From: Crotophaga sulcirostris
Taxonomy: Eukaryota > Chordata > Aves > Cuculiformes > Crotophagidae
NCBI GenBank assembly: GCA_013397455.1
Contig: VYZB01000382.1
Span: 726,785 to 790,784, forward strand
Reading direction: 5' to 3'
DNA: 64,000 nucleotides
Below are positions 12,473 to 26,778 of this stretch, piece after piece. The notes beneath the pieces are model-generated. The model worked only from the letters and a program-made list of their open reading frames with translations, had not been told where the DNA came from and ran no database searches. A program made the translations under genes and the position numbers. The number at the start of each line of letters is the position of its first letter. Position 1 is the stretch's first letter.

Positions 12473-15400
12473 TGACATAGTTTTTATGCAAATCATGTAT
12501 TATCTCATACCATGCAGAATGTCAACTGGTCTCTTCAGCAGCTTTACATTTCCAGAGAATTGCAGAGGGACCTTAAAATCGTTAATAATTGGAGCCCATC
12601 AGTAAATTGGTGCAGCATTAGAAAGGCATTTATGTTGCTTAACAGAAAAGGATGGGTCATATTTTAATGATTAGGATCAGCAAAGTTACAGTTACAATGT
12701 GCCCTCCAGAAAGGGCTTCCTATCATCTGGGATCATTTTTCTCATCAATACAACAGGATATTTACACTGGGAGACTATAACTGTTTCTTCAGGTCTTCTT
12801 CTTGAAGTTCCCCTCATCGATTTCCATACAAAAGTCTCATCTCCTTTCAGCTGGTGTTGACACCTCTGTTTCCAGAGGCAATAAGTCTGTGATCTGCTCA
12901 GCTTGAACACATAGGCCTGAACTCTAAATTCAGTGAGATTAAGTTGAAAACTGTAGCAGTTTTCAGAAAAAATACTTGAGCATCAAGGAGATATTCTCTA
13001 TATACGTCAGCCATGAATGACCTCCTGATTACCACTCTGAAAACAGAAAACACCAGACCTTCTAACAAAGCCCAACCCAGGAGTCCTGGTGGAAGTTCAA
13101 AGGCTGAAGACATCCCTGCCTCATCTTGACAACATCACAGGACTGGCTTAACAAAAAAGGACTCCTTCATGGGAAAACTAGGTTTAATCTGATTTGATTT
13201 CACTGTTAATCAGAGAACACCTGTGCATTGTTCATTTTTGACAGTCTTAACCCCCAACATGGAACAAGGACCAAGAATCTTGTATGTACTTTCTACTTCT
13301 TCCAAAATTTAAAAGCTTGGAGTTGTTACTGTTAAAATTTTACATTTCCTTTTTTTTATGTAATAAAAAAATACATCAATTTATGTAAAAAAATATGTGT
13401 ATGTGTCTTCTGGGAAAAAGGTAATGCTCCAAAGGCTGTTTCAGTTAGCTAGGTGGCATATTTTTTTAAAACAAGGAAGGCTTGTCTTTGTATTTATGAA
13501 GCAAAATAATGTTACTGAGATCTCAAGCTATTGCCTGCCTTATCTTCATACAATATGAAAATAAATTGACTCTAATTAGGAATGTTCTCTAGGATAAGAA
13601 TGCAAGTCATGTAGTTATGGTTAACAAACTTCAGAGGAGGATGCAATACATATTCTCCTTACTAAAATACTACTAGAAATAGCATCTTCAGCTTTAGTAT
13701 ATTATAATGTTAGTTCATGAGTAACCTACTTTCTCAAATTAATTTTAAGCTGGCACACTTCCATTATATAATGTTGACTTTGGAGTAAACTCTTCCTAAA
13801 TCTTTCTTGCAGGTATCACGACTGAACTGCAAAACTGTTATAGAGGAAAGGAGAGATTAGTTCTTCTTGTAATAGTTAAGTTGTAAGAGAAATGTTATTG
13901 TTGCTCCTGGGTTAGAAACCATGCTGAAAAGGCTCACAGCCTGATGGAACATCTTGCATTTGAACTGAGCTGGCAATATCCTCTACTCATAAATCATTAT
14001 AGAAAATTAACAGGGGACCGACCATCTTCATAACTTACAATCTGTCGATTTGACTAAAAGTATGGGAGGGGATAAGACTGTACATGTGCTTACTACCAAT
14101 AAATCAGTAATTAGAAGCAGAAGTGTGGTGGGTTTGCATTAAAAATTTACACAATAAGATGATGACATGGCTATATCTTAATTTTTGAATCGTTTTACGA
14201 AACCCTGATACAACTGCTAAAGAAAGAGCCTAAAAATCATCTTAGAGCTCATAAACTGTATTTTAAACATTTTACTTGACGTATTTGGGGTTTTGCATAC
14301 TGAAGATTATGAAGAAGCATTCAGATTACGTAGGTTCAGTACTGGTTTTACTGCAATTCCTAGACTATGCAGTATCTCCTCAAAATTACCTCTGGAATAT
14401 AAGCACTGGGATAAAAGGTTTTGCAGAGTTCCGGAGGGTGAGGTTTACTGAACTGACGGTAAACCGAGACACATCACTATCACATTGTAGAGTGTTAATT
14501 AGACCTCCCATGGAAGAGAGTTTCTTAGCATAGATTCAGCCTTGGGCTACACACCTGTGTTGCTAGCACAAACCGGAGCTACTGATATTCATGTACAGAA
14601 CTGTACTATGTGGTCTACCAGTTTGGGTCTTTTCTTGCTTGAAGGTCTTTTCATCATGCTTCATGACATAAAGTGAATATGTTTTGAGATCTCTCTCATT
14701 TAAAGGAAGGTTGACAATGCTTATCTTCCTGAGGTAAGTGTTTTGGGATGTATGGATGGAACATACTGTGTGGCGATATAAACCACATAGTTGTTATTAC
14801 CGCAGGACACTGTGTTGTCAGAAATTGTGCTGTTGTGGGGGGGAGAAAATATTTTCTTGGCTTGCTATCAAGCGTATTTTATTATAACCATGTTAAATAC
14901 ACACATAAATATCAACCTTAAAATTTTTTCTTATTTTTGAAGGGATTGAAGAGATCTATGTTATATTTGAAATTACTTAGTACTCATGAAACTTTGAATG
15001 AATCTAGACCATCTCACATCTACAGTGTTATGCTGCCTTATAAACTCATTTCATAGCCCAGACTGGTTCTCTGGTAAACCCTACCTACCTGCTAAACTGT
15101 TTTGACTGATAGGCTTTCAGCTGAAATACAGATGTTGAATTTGCAATTTTGATTCTGATGATCTACGTTTGTTATTATATCTATCAGATTTCTACATTTG
15201 GATTACACAGCTCTTTACTTTGTTATTTAGTATTAAGACTAATTAAATCATTTGCGTGTGTGTAGTAGACATATAAAATGAGCTTTGGTGACATTTTACA
15301 TATACTTGGCACGTATAGAGGCATATGCTCTTGCGTACCAGTTTGAGGGCTTTGACAGCAAAGCTCTCGCAAATCCTACCATGTCTTGCTAAGACATTGT

Positions 15401-16824
15401 CTCTTCCTTCTGCTTCTGTTGAAATTCTGGCCTTAGAATAGTCAGTGAAAGAAAAAAATGATCTTCAGCCACTCCAGGTGACCATTCATCAAATATATCA
15501 AACCTACCTTCATCAGGAGCTTAGTATAAAAAACGGAACCTTGTCTTGGAGGTCAACAAATCCAGTAGTAATCCTCAGCAGAATAAAGGGTAGATTTTTG
15601 CAAGGAATAGCATTTTGCATCACTCAGCAAGTTTCATCACACCTCACCTGCCAAAGCCCTTATATCACTATGCTAATGCTTTACAAATCCAGCTTTCCAA
15701 ACTCATGCAATAAGCTTTTTTCTCTCTCATTACAGGAAATGTCATAAGAAAGTTCCCATACAATCCTGAGCACTTGGCTGTTGGTTTAAGCAATAAAATA
15801 CCACTCCCAACAGGACGCTGTAAACCTCAGAAGCTGAACAGTGCTTAAAGACAGAAACAATGGACACTAAAATCTTCCCTTATTATTCTTCCTTTATGGC
15901 TATGCTCAAATTTGCAGCACAATTAACCATTAGAAAACTAGAAGATCAGGGAAACCCCTTCTGAAAATTCTCCTCTTCTGTGTTATTGAACTATCTCAGA
16001 GATAAGTACTTTTAACAGTATCTTATGCCACTGAAAGGTGTTACATTACAGGAGTCTACAGATATTTTTTGCCAATGAAATTTTTCAGAGATTGAGGCTT
16101 TCTATCATAAATGTAAAAACTGAGAACAGGCTTGTTGTAGCTTGCTGTAAGGCAAGTATCAACTGTCTGCAAGAAACTGGTTGTGTGTCTTCAGCAGTGG
16201 TCAGGAGGAATGTTGGGACTGTGCAGAAGAGGGAGAAAAGGTTATTACAGAGACTGAGAAGAAAAGCTATATAAGTAAACACCGTAACAAATGGGAACAC
16301 AGAAAGAAAGGAAAACGAATAATCCAGTAGGGCATAGATAAAAAAAATCTAACACATATTTTAGATAAAACCTGACAGGAAAGAGAATACAAATGTGCCA
16401 AAATGAATACACCTCAGCAGAATGCCTGTTTTATTCTGCCCATTCATCTGTGCATGTGATTTCATATCCTGTTGATAAAAAATGATGCTTTGTGGGGTCA
16501 GTGATATTCCTCAAGAGAAAGTTGCACAGGTGACAGGGAAGGCTGAATAACCAAAACGCGGGAGATGGGAAACATTTGCAAAGCTTTCCTTGTGCTTGGG
16601 AGGGACATAATAAACTACAGGGGAAACCACTCTCCAAAAGACTTGCTCCTAACTGTCTCCAAAGACTTTCCAGACGAGCTGACCTTGTGCACAGGAAGAC
16701 ACGGTGCTGTAAATTACTTCTTGTCCTGCTCAATCTAAACCTATGTTGCCTAGTCTTTCTATGTCTTCAGTTGCGGACACATGCCACCTTCTGGCTCTCT
16801 CTCCTTCCCCATTGGATTTCATTG
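12473..16824. other. No recognised gene or transposon
   Basis: This is unique AT-rich sequence. Open frames at 14.28-14.53, 15.45-15.75, 16.04-16.27 and 16.43-16.87 kb show no recognisable domain. The sequence rises in GC just before the CR1 begins near 16.83 kb. Confidence 0.55.
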
Positions 16825-17690
16825 CTTCCTGCTAGAGTGTGTGGAAAACAACTTCCTGACACAACCGGTGAGTGAGACAACTAGGAAAGGCACCCCACTG
16901 GGCCTGTTGTTCCTGAACAGAGAAGGACTTGTGGTTGATGTGATGGTTGGGGGCTATCTTGGGCACAGCAATGACAAAATGATAGAGGTTTTGATTCTCG
17001 GAGAAGTGAGGAGAAGGTCAGCAGAACTGCCAACCTGTAGGGTGGGTTTTGGCCTGTTTAGGGGCCTGGTCAACAGAGTCCCTTGGGCAACAGTCCTGAA
17101 GGGCAAGGCTCCAGGAAGGCTGGACATTCTTTGAGAAGAAAAACTTACAGGCGCAGGAGCAGGCCGACCCCATGTGCAAAAATACGAGCTCGTGGGGAAG
17201 ACCAGCCTGACTAAACAGAGAGCTTTGGCTGGAACTCCAGCAGAGGGCCACAAAGACAATCAGGGGACTGGAATACCTCTGTTATGAGGAAAGGCTGAGA
17301 AAGCTGGGTCTGTCTTGCCTGTAGAAGACTAAGAGGGGATCTTATCAATGCTTATAAATATCTAAATGGTTGGCATCAGAAGGATTGGGCCAGACTCATT
17401 TCAACAGTACCTAACAACAGGACAAGGGACAATGTGCACAAACTGGAACACAGGAAGTTCCATATGAACATGAGGAAAATCATCTTTCTTTGAGGCTGAT
17501 AGAACATTGGAACAGGCTGCCCGGAGAGGCTGTGGAGTCTCCTTCTCTGGAGATATTCAAAAACTACCTAGATACATTTCTGTGCAACCTCTTTCCAGGC
17601 AAACCTGCTTTAGCAGAAGGGTTGGACTGGATGATCTCCAGAGGTCAGTTCCAACCCCTACCTTTTTGTGATTTTGTGATTTTGTGAAAC
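16825..17690 (+). mobile_element. CR1 LINE, internally deleted (no RT)
   Basis: From about 16825 the sequence follows the part of CR1 ORF2 between the endonuclease and the reverse transcriptase: ...TTCCTGACACAACC..., AACAGAGAAGGACTTGTGG..., GGCCTGTTTAGGGGCCTGG..., ending in AGAGCTTTGGCTGGAACTC near 17240. Directly after, it jumps to the CR1 3' region (GGCCACAAAGACAATCAGGGGACTGG, GAGGAAAGGCTGAGAAAGC, TTGGAACAGGCTGCCCGGAG, GGTTGGACTGGATGATCTCCAGAGG). It ends in octamer repeats. The reverse transcriptase core is absent, so the copy is deleted as well as 5'-truncated. Frames are broken by stops. Family membership rests on recognition by eye; the exact subfamily is not assigned. Confidence 0.87.
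17663..17686 (+). repeat. CR1 3'-terminal octamer repeat, three copies
   Basis: One TTTTTGTG and two ATTTTGTG units end the CR1 copy. A short 8-bp repeat at the 3' end, rather than a poly(A) tail, is the known CR1 hallmark. It fixes the orientation as plus. Confidence 0.85.
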
Positions 17691-20600
17691 ATTAAATACA
17701 TGAGAGTGAAAAAGAAGTGCTGAAACCTCCTTCCTCTTATAATGGTAAGACATCATTTTCAGAATTGACAGCACTGTATTCAAAAACTTGATGACATAAG
17801 ATCTATCCTACATAAGCTACACCACAATTTGGAAGAGACCAAGCTGAAGATGTATTTTAACCACAATTTTGAAACAGAATAACCTCAACTTGCATATGTA
17901 TTATTCCAGCACTTACTGTAATAAGTGAAGGACTTATATTTTTACAGTTGTTCAAAGTTTCATGCATTCATAATGGATTTGTGTAAATTAGGAATACAAA
18001 TTCATAAAACAAAGCATGAGTTCAATGTTAAATTGTTCAAATTTCGTCTGTCATGACTAGTAGGTGATCCATTGGAGTCTGATCCCTTATCCCATGCTTT
18101 AAAATATTATCCCATGGGTTTTGCTAGCTGTCAGATCCATTCTACTCTACTACTGTTCCTTTGGTGACCCTTCTGGTGTTCTTACTATGTCACTTAGTAT
18201 ATGTACAATTGTATTTATCTGAAAAGATAAGGAAAACTATATAAATCTAATTGACATTCAGCTACTTTTTATGACCTCATAAGCATTCCTTTTTCCCCCT
18301 TCAACACTGACTATTGAAATCAGATTCTTTTTGTTTTAATGGAGAGCTGTCAAAGAGGTGAGAATCTTTGGGTTACGACTCCAAAAGGTCACAATTATGT
18401 ATCTACGTTGCAGAATTAGATACCATCCCATCTAATAGCTTAGCATTATCTGCTACTGCAGAAATCACTTTTTCTGATACTTCTTCCATCAGGGCAATAT
18501 TCTTTAGCAGTAAAGTATGACAGTGGAGCAGTTAAGTCTGCAACTCACAAATTGGAACCACCTAAACCTGTCTGTTGAAACACGAATTAAGTGCCAGAAC
18601 TAAGCAGTGGACCATATCAGTTCAGTTCAGTATTGTCTTTTCAACAGACACAAACTTTCTAAGCCCCACCCTATAAACTACCAGTCTCTAATCGAAAATT
18701 TGGATCCTTAAAACCTTTAATCAACATCCACTGGGGTCTGTGGACACATGCATACTGTTTATACGCAGAGACTTTTTTCCACAAGTGAAATTGTATGTAA
18801 GTGACTGAAGGGAAATTGCTGGGCATGATAATACTAAGCAGTTGCCTAAATCCAGTAGGACGCATATACCAGATATTACTCTCACAGTGATGCTCAACTA
18901 CTACATTTCCTTCGCAGTACTTTCTCCTCTTTGTCATCAGTTGATGGCTAGACATTTATACAGAAAGTGATCAATTCTATTTGGTCACATGTACATCTAC
19001 ATCTTTAATTCCGAAGTGACTTATCACACCACCAAGCACCACCAGTCTGTGATCTACCTGGTCTTTCCAGTTCTGTCATAGGACAATTTGGTGTGAGCTA
19101 AGAGAAACAGCAGTGGAGCAACAGGTGTCATCAAGCAAAAATAAGAGAAGGAACGTTTCACATCCATGCAAGGTCACCATTAATTGCACTGGTTCACTGT
19201 GGGTCACTGTGATTTCTGTTTATCTCAGGAAAACCTATAGTGTCGTTTAGGTTGTAAGGCAGTCCAAGTCTCTTTGTTACATGCTTTTTTGCAGTTATTT
19301 TGCTGGCCAAAAAATGTAGTGCTCTCTACAGTGAGAGCGCTGCAGTATTTGTTAGCTCAGGGGTTGCGGTGTGTCCTTGAAGTTGCAGTTCCAAGGAAGA
19401 CTGGAGTCACTGCATAAACTTACAGTTACTTTTTCTAAATGTGCAGTACAGAGAGACTTTGCTATTATGGTTTGTTTCAGTATTCATCTTTTTTTTCCAA
19501 AATGTGAAAGTGGAGGGAGGTCTTCATGTTTAAGATTGCAGATACATTTTGACTGATTTCAAATGAAAAATGAGGAGTAGGTATCACATAGTCTGGGAAT
19601 AATGTTGGAGATACTGAAAACTCGGGTTTCTGGATTTCAAGATTTTTGCCATTATTATTTAGAAACTGAGTTCCAAGGAGACAAAGAACATCTTTCAGTC
19701 GAATCTGGGTGACTGTAAAGTCAGACGTGAAAGGGGCTGAAGCTAGCAAAAGTTAGCTAGTGTAGTTCTATAATCTATCTTTTATGGCATTCACTAGAGA
19801 ACTTTGAGTCTGTATCACCGCATCATTCCTGGATTTTTTATTTGAAGAACTACCTAAAACACACTGGCAGCCTTAACTACAGGGAACACTGATTTTGCTA
19901 ACTTAGCTGTGAGCTAACCTACCTTTAGGCTACAGACTTGACCACTAAATCACAGACCACTAAGCTATACACCTGCAAGTCATTTCACCTCTCACATGTA
20001 AGAATTTTCTAGTTTTGGGGTCAGAAACTCTTGTGCAGTGATAATAATTATTTGTTACCTCAAGAAGGCCCATTTCAGGGTCTTTTCATGTTAGGCACTT
20101 TATAAAGCTTAGAAAGAGAGGCTGATCTTGCACATTTACTACAAAAATGTGGAATGAAAAATATTGTTTCTTGATCTGTAAGAATATTTGAGATTTTAGA
20201 AGAAATGTCAAAATGAAAAGTGTTATTGTGAAAATTGATCTGTTTGGTTCATCATATGTCATAGTGATTTTAAAAGTTATATTTTGATTTCTTTACTTAA
20301 AATATAAGTTATTAATCTTTCAGTTAATAATATGTTGAAGCTCAGTTCATTTTCCAGTAAAGTACTGTATCATTTCATAGGAAAATATCAGCATGGACTT
20401 GTCAGACATTTAGCAATGTTTACTCATTGTTTATGAATCAGGACATCTACTAACATTAAAACTGTTCTCCAATCACTTTTTAAAGTTACAAAACTTCCTC
20501 TACTGTAATACACTGAATACTTGTATCTAGTTAAGAAACTTTCACATCAAGGACTTACTTACTAGAATGCTGCTAGCTCTTACCAAACCCATGTATTTTT

Positions 20601-21276
20601 CAAAGAATTATCTATAAACTTTTCCACGAACCAAGCCAAGACACACAAAAAAACCAAAACCTAGGAGTGGAATTTAGAACTATTGGGTAATTTCCTAGAT
20701 CTTGCAGCAGGGCTGAGGTTGTGAGTCCACAAGGCAATCTGGGGTTGTTAACATCAGTAACGAAGCATCAGTTTGAGAGAGATGTGCTTTTGATGACCGC
20801 TGTTATTTAAAAAACACAACACATGAGAATAAGTTTTATTCACAAGAGCTACCACCTGAATTTTTGAAGCAGGCTATCTAAGCTCATCGGCATTGTAATC
20901 TTTCCTGAACAAACATTGCTTGATATCACTGAGTGCTTCAACAGACTAGAGAGCGGTCTTGAGTTTCCGGGAAATTAAATGAGATGATTGTTAAATTTTT
21001 TGGTAGATAACTAGCAGAAACACTGGCATGTCACAGCACTTGTGAGAAGAGTGAGGTAAAACCATTGCAACTTGACAAACACTGTTATTCAAAAAGCAAG
21101 AGAGAATGGCATGAGTTGGGTTAACTAACAAAGAGACCCCATTACCATTTATAAGCTGTTTCAGTTGCACCCCAAATCATTAGTGATGAAAAATAGCTCC
21201 TAAATGCCTATGAAATTATATGGAGGTATTAGCGCATCTCCCAGTGCCAGTGCAGTGATCAGACAGTCCACCTTAC

Positions 21277-21340
21277 CTCCAGGCACATATGGAGTGACAC
21301 AGCTACTCAAGGTGGAGCAAGTCCCAAGAGTCATTGATTG
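21277..21340 (-). other. Candidate internal exon, 64 nt (splice signals only)
   Basis: On the minus strand, an acceptor (tattaccttctcag) precedes 64 nt ending CCTGGAG, followed by the good donor gtaagg (21276-21271). One frame, starting at the first base, is open throughout (21 codons plus one base); the other two contain stops. The polypyrimidine tract is short. No protein family is recognised. A noncoding exon or a chance pairing is as likely as coding sequence. Confidence 0.15.
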
Positions 21341-24300
21341 CTGAGAAGGTAATATATGTGTTATTACTTTTCAGAGTCTTTGTCAATCTTTATATATAAT
21401 AATATTTTAGCAATCCCTTGAGAGACATCATATTAGTCCTCTTGATTAATCCAAGTGATCTGTACTTCAAGAAAAGGTTCCCCTCCTTCCAAAATATAAG
21501 ATCTTGTTTACTGCACAGTAACCTCTGTGCTGTTCATTACAAAATAAATTCATCTCAAAATGTATATTTGCGAATATAAACTACACCAGAATTTAGGCAA
21601 CAATCTTACATTGTTCCTTTTTTCACTGTGTTTAAAAGATTCAGAAATAATTTGTGTTATAAATCCTTACTTTAAATGAGTTTTCTTTTGTGTCAAAGTA
21701 AATATTTCTGAAGGGAGATCAAATTTGACAAGCGTTCTCAATTTGAGATTATGGTTTTTTCTTTATTATACAAAAAAATTGTGTGTTTCCTAAATAACAA
21801 ATAGAGATCTAATTCCAGTTCTCTGTGAACAACTGTAATGCACTCAATCGCACCTTTGTCTCACATTTGTGGAACTATTGAAGAAACCTCAGAAAGAATG
21901 CAGGAACTGACAAGCAGAACATCTCTCTACAGAATAATAACGGACATGTTCATGCCTACCTAAACATGTCATATATTAGATGTGATTTTCCTTGCACATG
22001 GATATACTGGCATCTTCAGTGCAGAAAATTGAACAAAGCATACATTTAATTTCAAGTGTTTACTTGACAGTCCTTGTCTAACCTTCTTGAACACCTCTAA
22101 AATATGTAAAGTGGTTGTACAGTGGCCTAGTTTCCTAGTAAGGTGGTAAATGTTAAATCCCCAAAGTTGAGCTAATTTGACTGCAGTCTTTCCTACATTA
22201 AGAATACAAAAACAACTGGTTTTAATTAAACATTTCTCCTTTATTTAATTGTGACAATTTCATATTTATGCAAATATATATGGACACACACAAATATACA
22301 TTCTTTTCAAGTTATTTTGTTTCACTTTAGCTGAAAGATTTATGATCAGTTTGAGCTTATTTGAAATAAAATTGCCAAAACAAGATGAAAAGTGTTTTCC
22401 ACAAGCTTCAAAGTGATTTGAAAAACACACTTCGAACTTATCAGGTGCATCTCTCTCTTGTAGACAAATCCTCACTCAAAGGATAAGAATAATCATTTTC
22501 CATGTAAACAAGGCCCCGGGCACAAATCCTTGAAAACGTCATCCTTAAAATTTACTCTGAATTTTATTCCTGCTGCAGCATAATGCATTTACCTACATGC
22601 TTCAGTACAGTAAATGCCTTTTGGGCCATCACATTCCATTCCATAATTGTTTTCTGGGGAAACCCTTACCCTTTGCTTGACTTATGCAATACAGATGGTT
22701 GGTAAAACTTGAATTTTTATTGGTGCTTAGTAATATCTTTCTCAGCACCCTTAAAGAAAGGGACACAATTCTTTAAGACATAATATTACGCTTAGAAATT
22801 GCTCCAGAGGATCATCAATCTTTTGTGAAACTCTTCTAGCACTCTGCTAGTGTTAAATAAACCATGACTAGAAATGAAATTCAAAATAGTTTGAGTCATT
22901 TCTGCAAAATGTTCTCTATTTGCCAATTATGTAGCACTATATTTCATCCCATCAGTTATTCATTATTCTTTGCTAAAAACACAGCAATGGCAAGGGATTT
23001 TTGTGAGTTCCAGAAGAATTACAGATGACCCACTTCATGAAAATCAGGCATTATTTTATAAAAATTGACAAAGCAGATGAACTAAGCAGTGATGACATGT
23101 TAGTTGTTCATCAGTGTTGTTTTCTTGATAAGAAAAAATATCCAAGCCCAGTTGAGAAGAGTGTTTATTCAAAGTAATGTTCTAAAAGGCTGGATGAGTC
23201 TTATGAGCTGATGCCTAGTTCAAACCCCATCCTGATGTTCCTTAGCTGGTGCCAGAGTTCCAAATGACAAAGCCTGGAAGTAATAAACATAATTCAAATA
23301 TGATTGTCTTATTATTAATAAAGGCCATACCCATGCCTACATTCTTTCTTCTCGTACCACCTTGAAATCCTTTGTTTACTGCCATGTTTATTGTCTTACT
23401 CCCACTCCTCCCCATGTCAACCTTTCCTTTATATATGCCATTCTAGCTCAAATCCTGAATTTGGACCCTCTGAAAACATTCTGAGTTCAGCTGCCTAAAG
23501 TTAATTTTAGAACATTCTAGGTATTTTTATAGCAGGGAGTGTTCTGATTTCAAACCTCAAAGGAGCTTCCTTTCAAGCCCACACCATCAGTAGTTCTGAT
23601 CCAATGACAGTGATGTTCCTCCCACGTCCTGGCTGTGCATTTCCACAGACTGAAGACATTAGTCCGGATCTTCTGGAGTTCTTTGCAGTTGGCTCGCATT
23701 TAATTAAGTAAAGTGCCGTCTCAGTTATGTCCTAGCTGAGGCACCATTCCAACAGAGTCCTTTGGAGAAAATACATTCATGCCTTCGCTGGCAGATAGGC
23801 AAGAGATCAAGAGAATGGCCGTGGCTCGCACACTATGTCATGAACTCAAGTCTGAGAAGAGTCATAGGGAATGAGGTCTGACTAGCAGACCACAGACCTA
23901 GGGGGAAGGTTAATTAAAAGAGCTTCATGATATAGCTTTGTAGAGATAGGAAGTTTAAGTATGACTAGAGATTAAAGTCATGTTGACCTGAAGCCCACCA
24001 ATTTCTTTTCACCTCCCGAAAAGAAGATTCCATAAAAATCGAATAATTAAGGTTGAACAACACTCAAGTGTTAGTGAATTATATTTTAGTTGAAGATATT
24101 TGACCAGTTCTAACAGCTTATAAAACTTATGGAGACATATGAAGTGGATCAAAGCAGTTCACCATCTGGTTCTGTAAATAAAACCTTTTATCCTAATAAT
24201 TAAAACAAACAGGGTAGATGTCATGACATGCCTGACACTTCATTAAATCAAAAGCCCACAACACCTGTAGAACTGAAACTTTACTGCAATCCCAACATGT

Positions 24301-26710
24301 GAGATTTGTATGTCAATTCACAAGACTGGTGGATTCTGGGAGAGACAGCCTTTATTTTTACTGTGAGCAATGAGGAAAGGCCCACCTTGTCTGCCAGCAC
24401 CGCAGAAGAGAAATTATAAAAAATATGCATATGCAAAAATGTCTTTGCAAGAGAGAGAAAAGAATTGTCCTCATTCTAAGTACTAAAAATCACCAATAGT
24501 ATATTAACCTATAATTCACAAGGGAAGAGCTCGTAGTTCACAAGTACACTTTGTTCTCTGTTAAGAAAATAAAATGTTTATTTGTGACATCTTTTTGAAG
24601 CTAACTAAATAATGTTTGAAAATTGAATCTATGAGCTGAATCTAACATGTATAAAATTTTAAAAAATCTGCAAAAATTACATTAATCATAGGAACAAAAC
24701 TAGGTAGACAGATCCAAAGATAAGAAAAGAAACAACCGAAGACACTTAGTAGGTGTAACTCTTATATGGGAAAAAAATGGACAAAGGATTTGTGAAAGCA
24801 ATGGAAAGAAATGATTTTTAAAAATATACTGCAAGTTTGTTTTTTTGATTCCTGGGTCTGTTTGGTCCACAGCCTTTGTCATAGAAATACAAGTCAACTT
24901 AACTAAGAGGAGGACATACTCAAAACCTCTTGTAGCACTCAGTGTGCCAAAACCTGGTGTTTGTTTAGACACGGCAGGGTGTCATTGAAGGAAACTGCGA
25001 CAAACTGCAAGGTGGCTGGCTGGAGTGGTTATTCCACCACCTTCAGGGCTACACTAGGGAACCAGAGTGGGAATTTGCCGGATTGCCATTGCTAGCTCAA
25101 CTGAGTGATGGTCTAGTCAGATCTGGGTTTTCACCATTCCCGTGCCATAACTGCGAAGTAAACAATGAGAATTGAGTTATTTCATTCAATTTCCATAAAC
25201 GTTACTCTCGTTGTTTGGGAAAGGATGAAAAGAACTATCGTTTCTACCCCATTCTTCTTTGCTTGTTTAGAGCAATTTACTGTTCCCCATCTTCGAAGAG
25301 GATTTGCTTCACAGTTTACAGAAGCAAAGATGATTTCTCCTTTGCCGGACAGCTACAGGGTGTGAAAAGCTGGCTGAAAGCCTCACAAACTGTACTGTGC
25401 TGTAATACACTGGCAGGCATTGGGCAGAAGCTGAAAAGAAACTCCAGAAAGCCAGATATTGTGCTTCCCAAGTGCAATAGCCAAGCTGAACAGCTGGGAA
25501 AAAAAAAGAAAGAAAAAAGAAAAAAGAGTCACACTTCAAGTAGATATTTTCAGCAGTTCAATGAGGGAAACAGTTGTATTAGCAGCTCCTTTGAGGCATT
25601 CTGTAATGCAATAAAAAAAATGTGAAAAGCAGAAAAAAAAAGAAAAAGGAAAGGAGGGAAACTGAATTCTGACCTCAGAAAACAAAGTAATATTTTTCTT
25701 TTCAAGAGTACAAGTATGAAGGAAATATGCCAGCAGTTTTGAGTACCTAAGCAAACCAAGAAAATGATAACAAAACAATATGCAGCAAGTTGCCAAAGAG
25801 ACCTACCAAGGTAATCTATCAAGTGCAAAAAGGAACACTGAAGCAGGTAAAGATCTCGGAAATTCACAAACAATTAAACCAAACTGAATATAAGGCATCC
25901 ATTGCCATAGACAAGAACAGTTAGGAATGAAATTTTTGAGAGGCAGTTATAAAATCCCCAACATTTCTTACACTGAACCTCAGGCAGTGGATTGAATTGG
26001 TTTGCAAACAAGTCATCAATTTATATAATCTAATGAACAACAAACAAATGTGTGCTGCTCTGGTGGAAGCCTTTAAATAGTGAAATGAGAAAAACAAGTT
26101 TTGACAGAAAAAACTTTGGCTACTTAAGTGTAAACTGGTGTCAAAGTCATAGTCTTCCACATGGCAAAAACAGTCTGAAAGTTTTTTATAGAATAGAAAA
26201 GAAGAGCTGAAATAGGTTATCCCACACCTGCAAGGACAAATCATCTGAAATAACAAGGGTATCTCAGAGAAAGTATTCTAAGGAATACTACAAACGGTTT
26301 TCAAAAACATATAAACATTGCTGCAAAATGGTCCATAATGTTATGAAAGCTGAATTGTTGGAAATACCTCCAAAAAGTCAAAGTCAGATCGTATGGATAA
26401 AACAACCTTACTTATTCTTGAAGTCATGTTCCTTAAGTGCTCTTTTTAAAACACAGGTAGAGAACCAGTGAGCTATTACTACAGCACAAACAAGAGTTGA
26501 AAGACATTTGATCAAATGAAAACTTTTCAATGTTCAGACTTTAAAAACAAGGGCTTTCAGATTATTTTTTCAGTCTGTGGCTTTTCACAGACATTATTCT
26601 GTTAACAGTGGTATGTGATACTTTCTCTGTAACATTTTGTGGCTTCTAAATCCTAAACCAAGTGTTTTCTGCAGAATTTCCTGTTGCTTAGATTACAGTC
26701 ACAATATTTC

Positions 26711-26778
26711 TAAAATTATTATTATTTTAGAAATTATAAATTATTATTAAAATTATTTCTAATAATTCTAAAATTTTT
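26711..26778. repeat. AT-only low-complexity, partly palindromic patch
   Basis: The patch is built of ATTATT, TAAAATT and TAATAATTC words, with mutual inverted similarity between its two halves and almost no G or C. It is probably a decayed simple repeat. Confidence 0.6.

Noticed and set aside
14716..14733. ATG in good context followed after five codons by a strong GAG|gtaagt donor, like a first coding exon
   Set aside because: Too short to judge, no promoter evidence and no phase-matched next exon found.
25215..25625. 136-codon plus frame ending in a Lys-rich run
   Set aside because: The C-terminal half comes from an A-rich tract; no domain and no support for expression.
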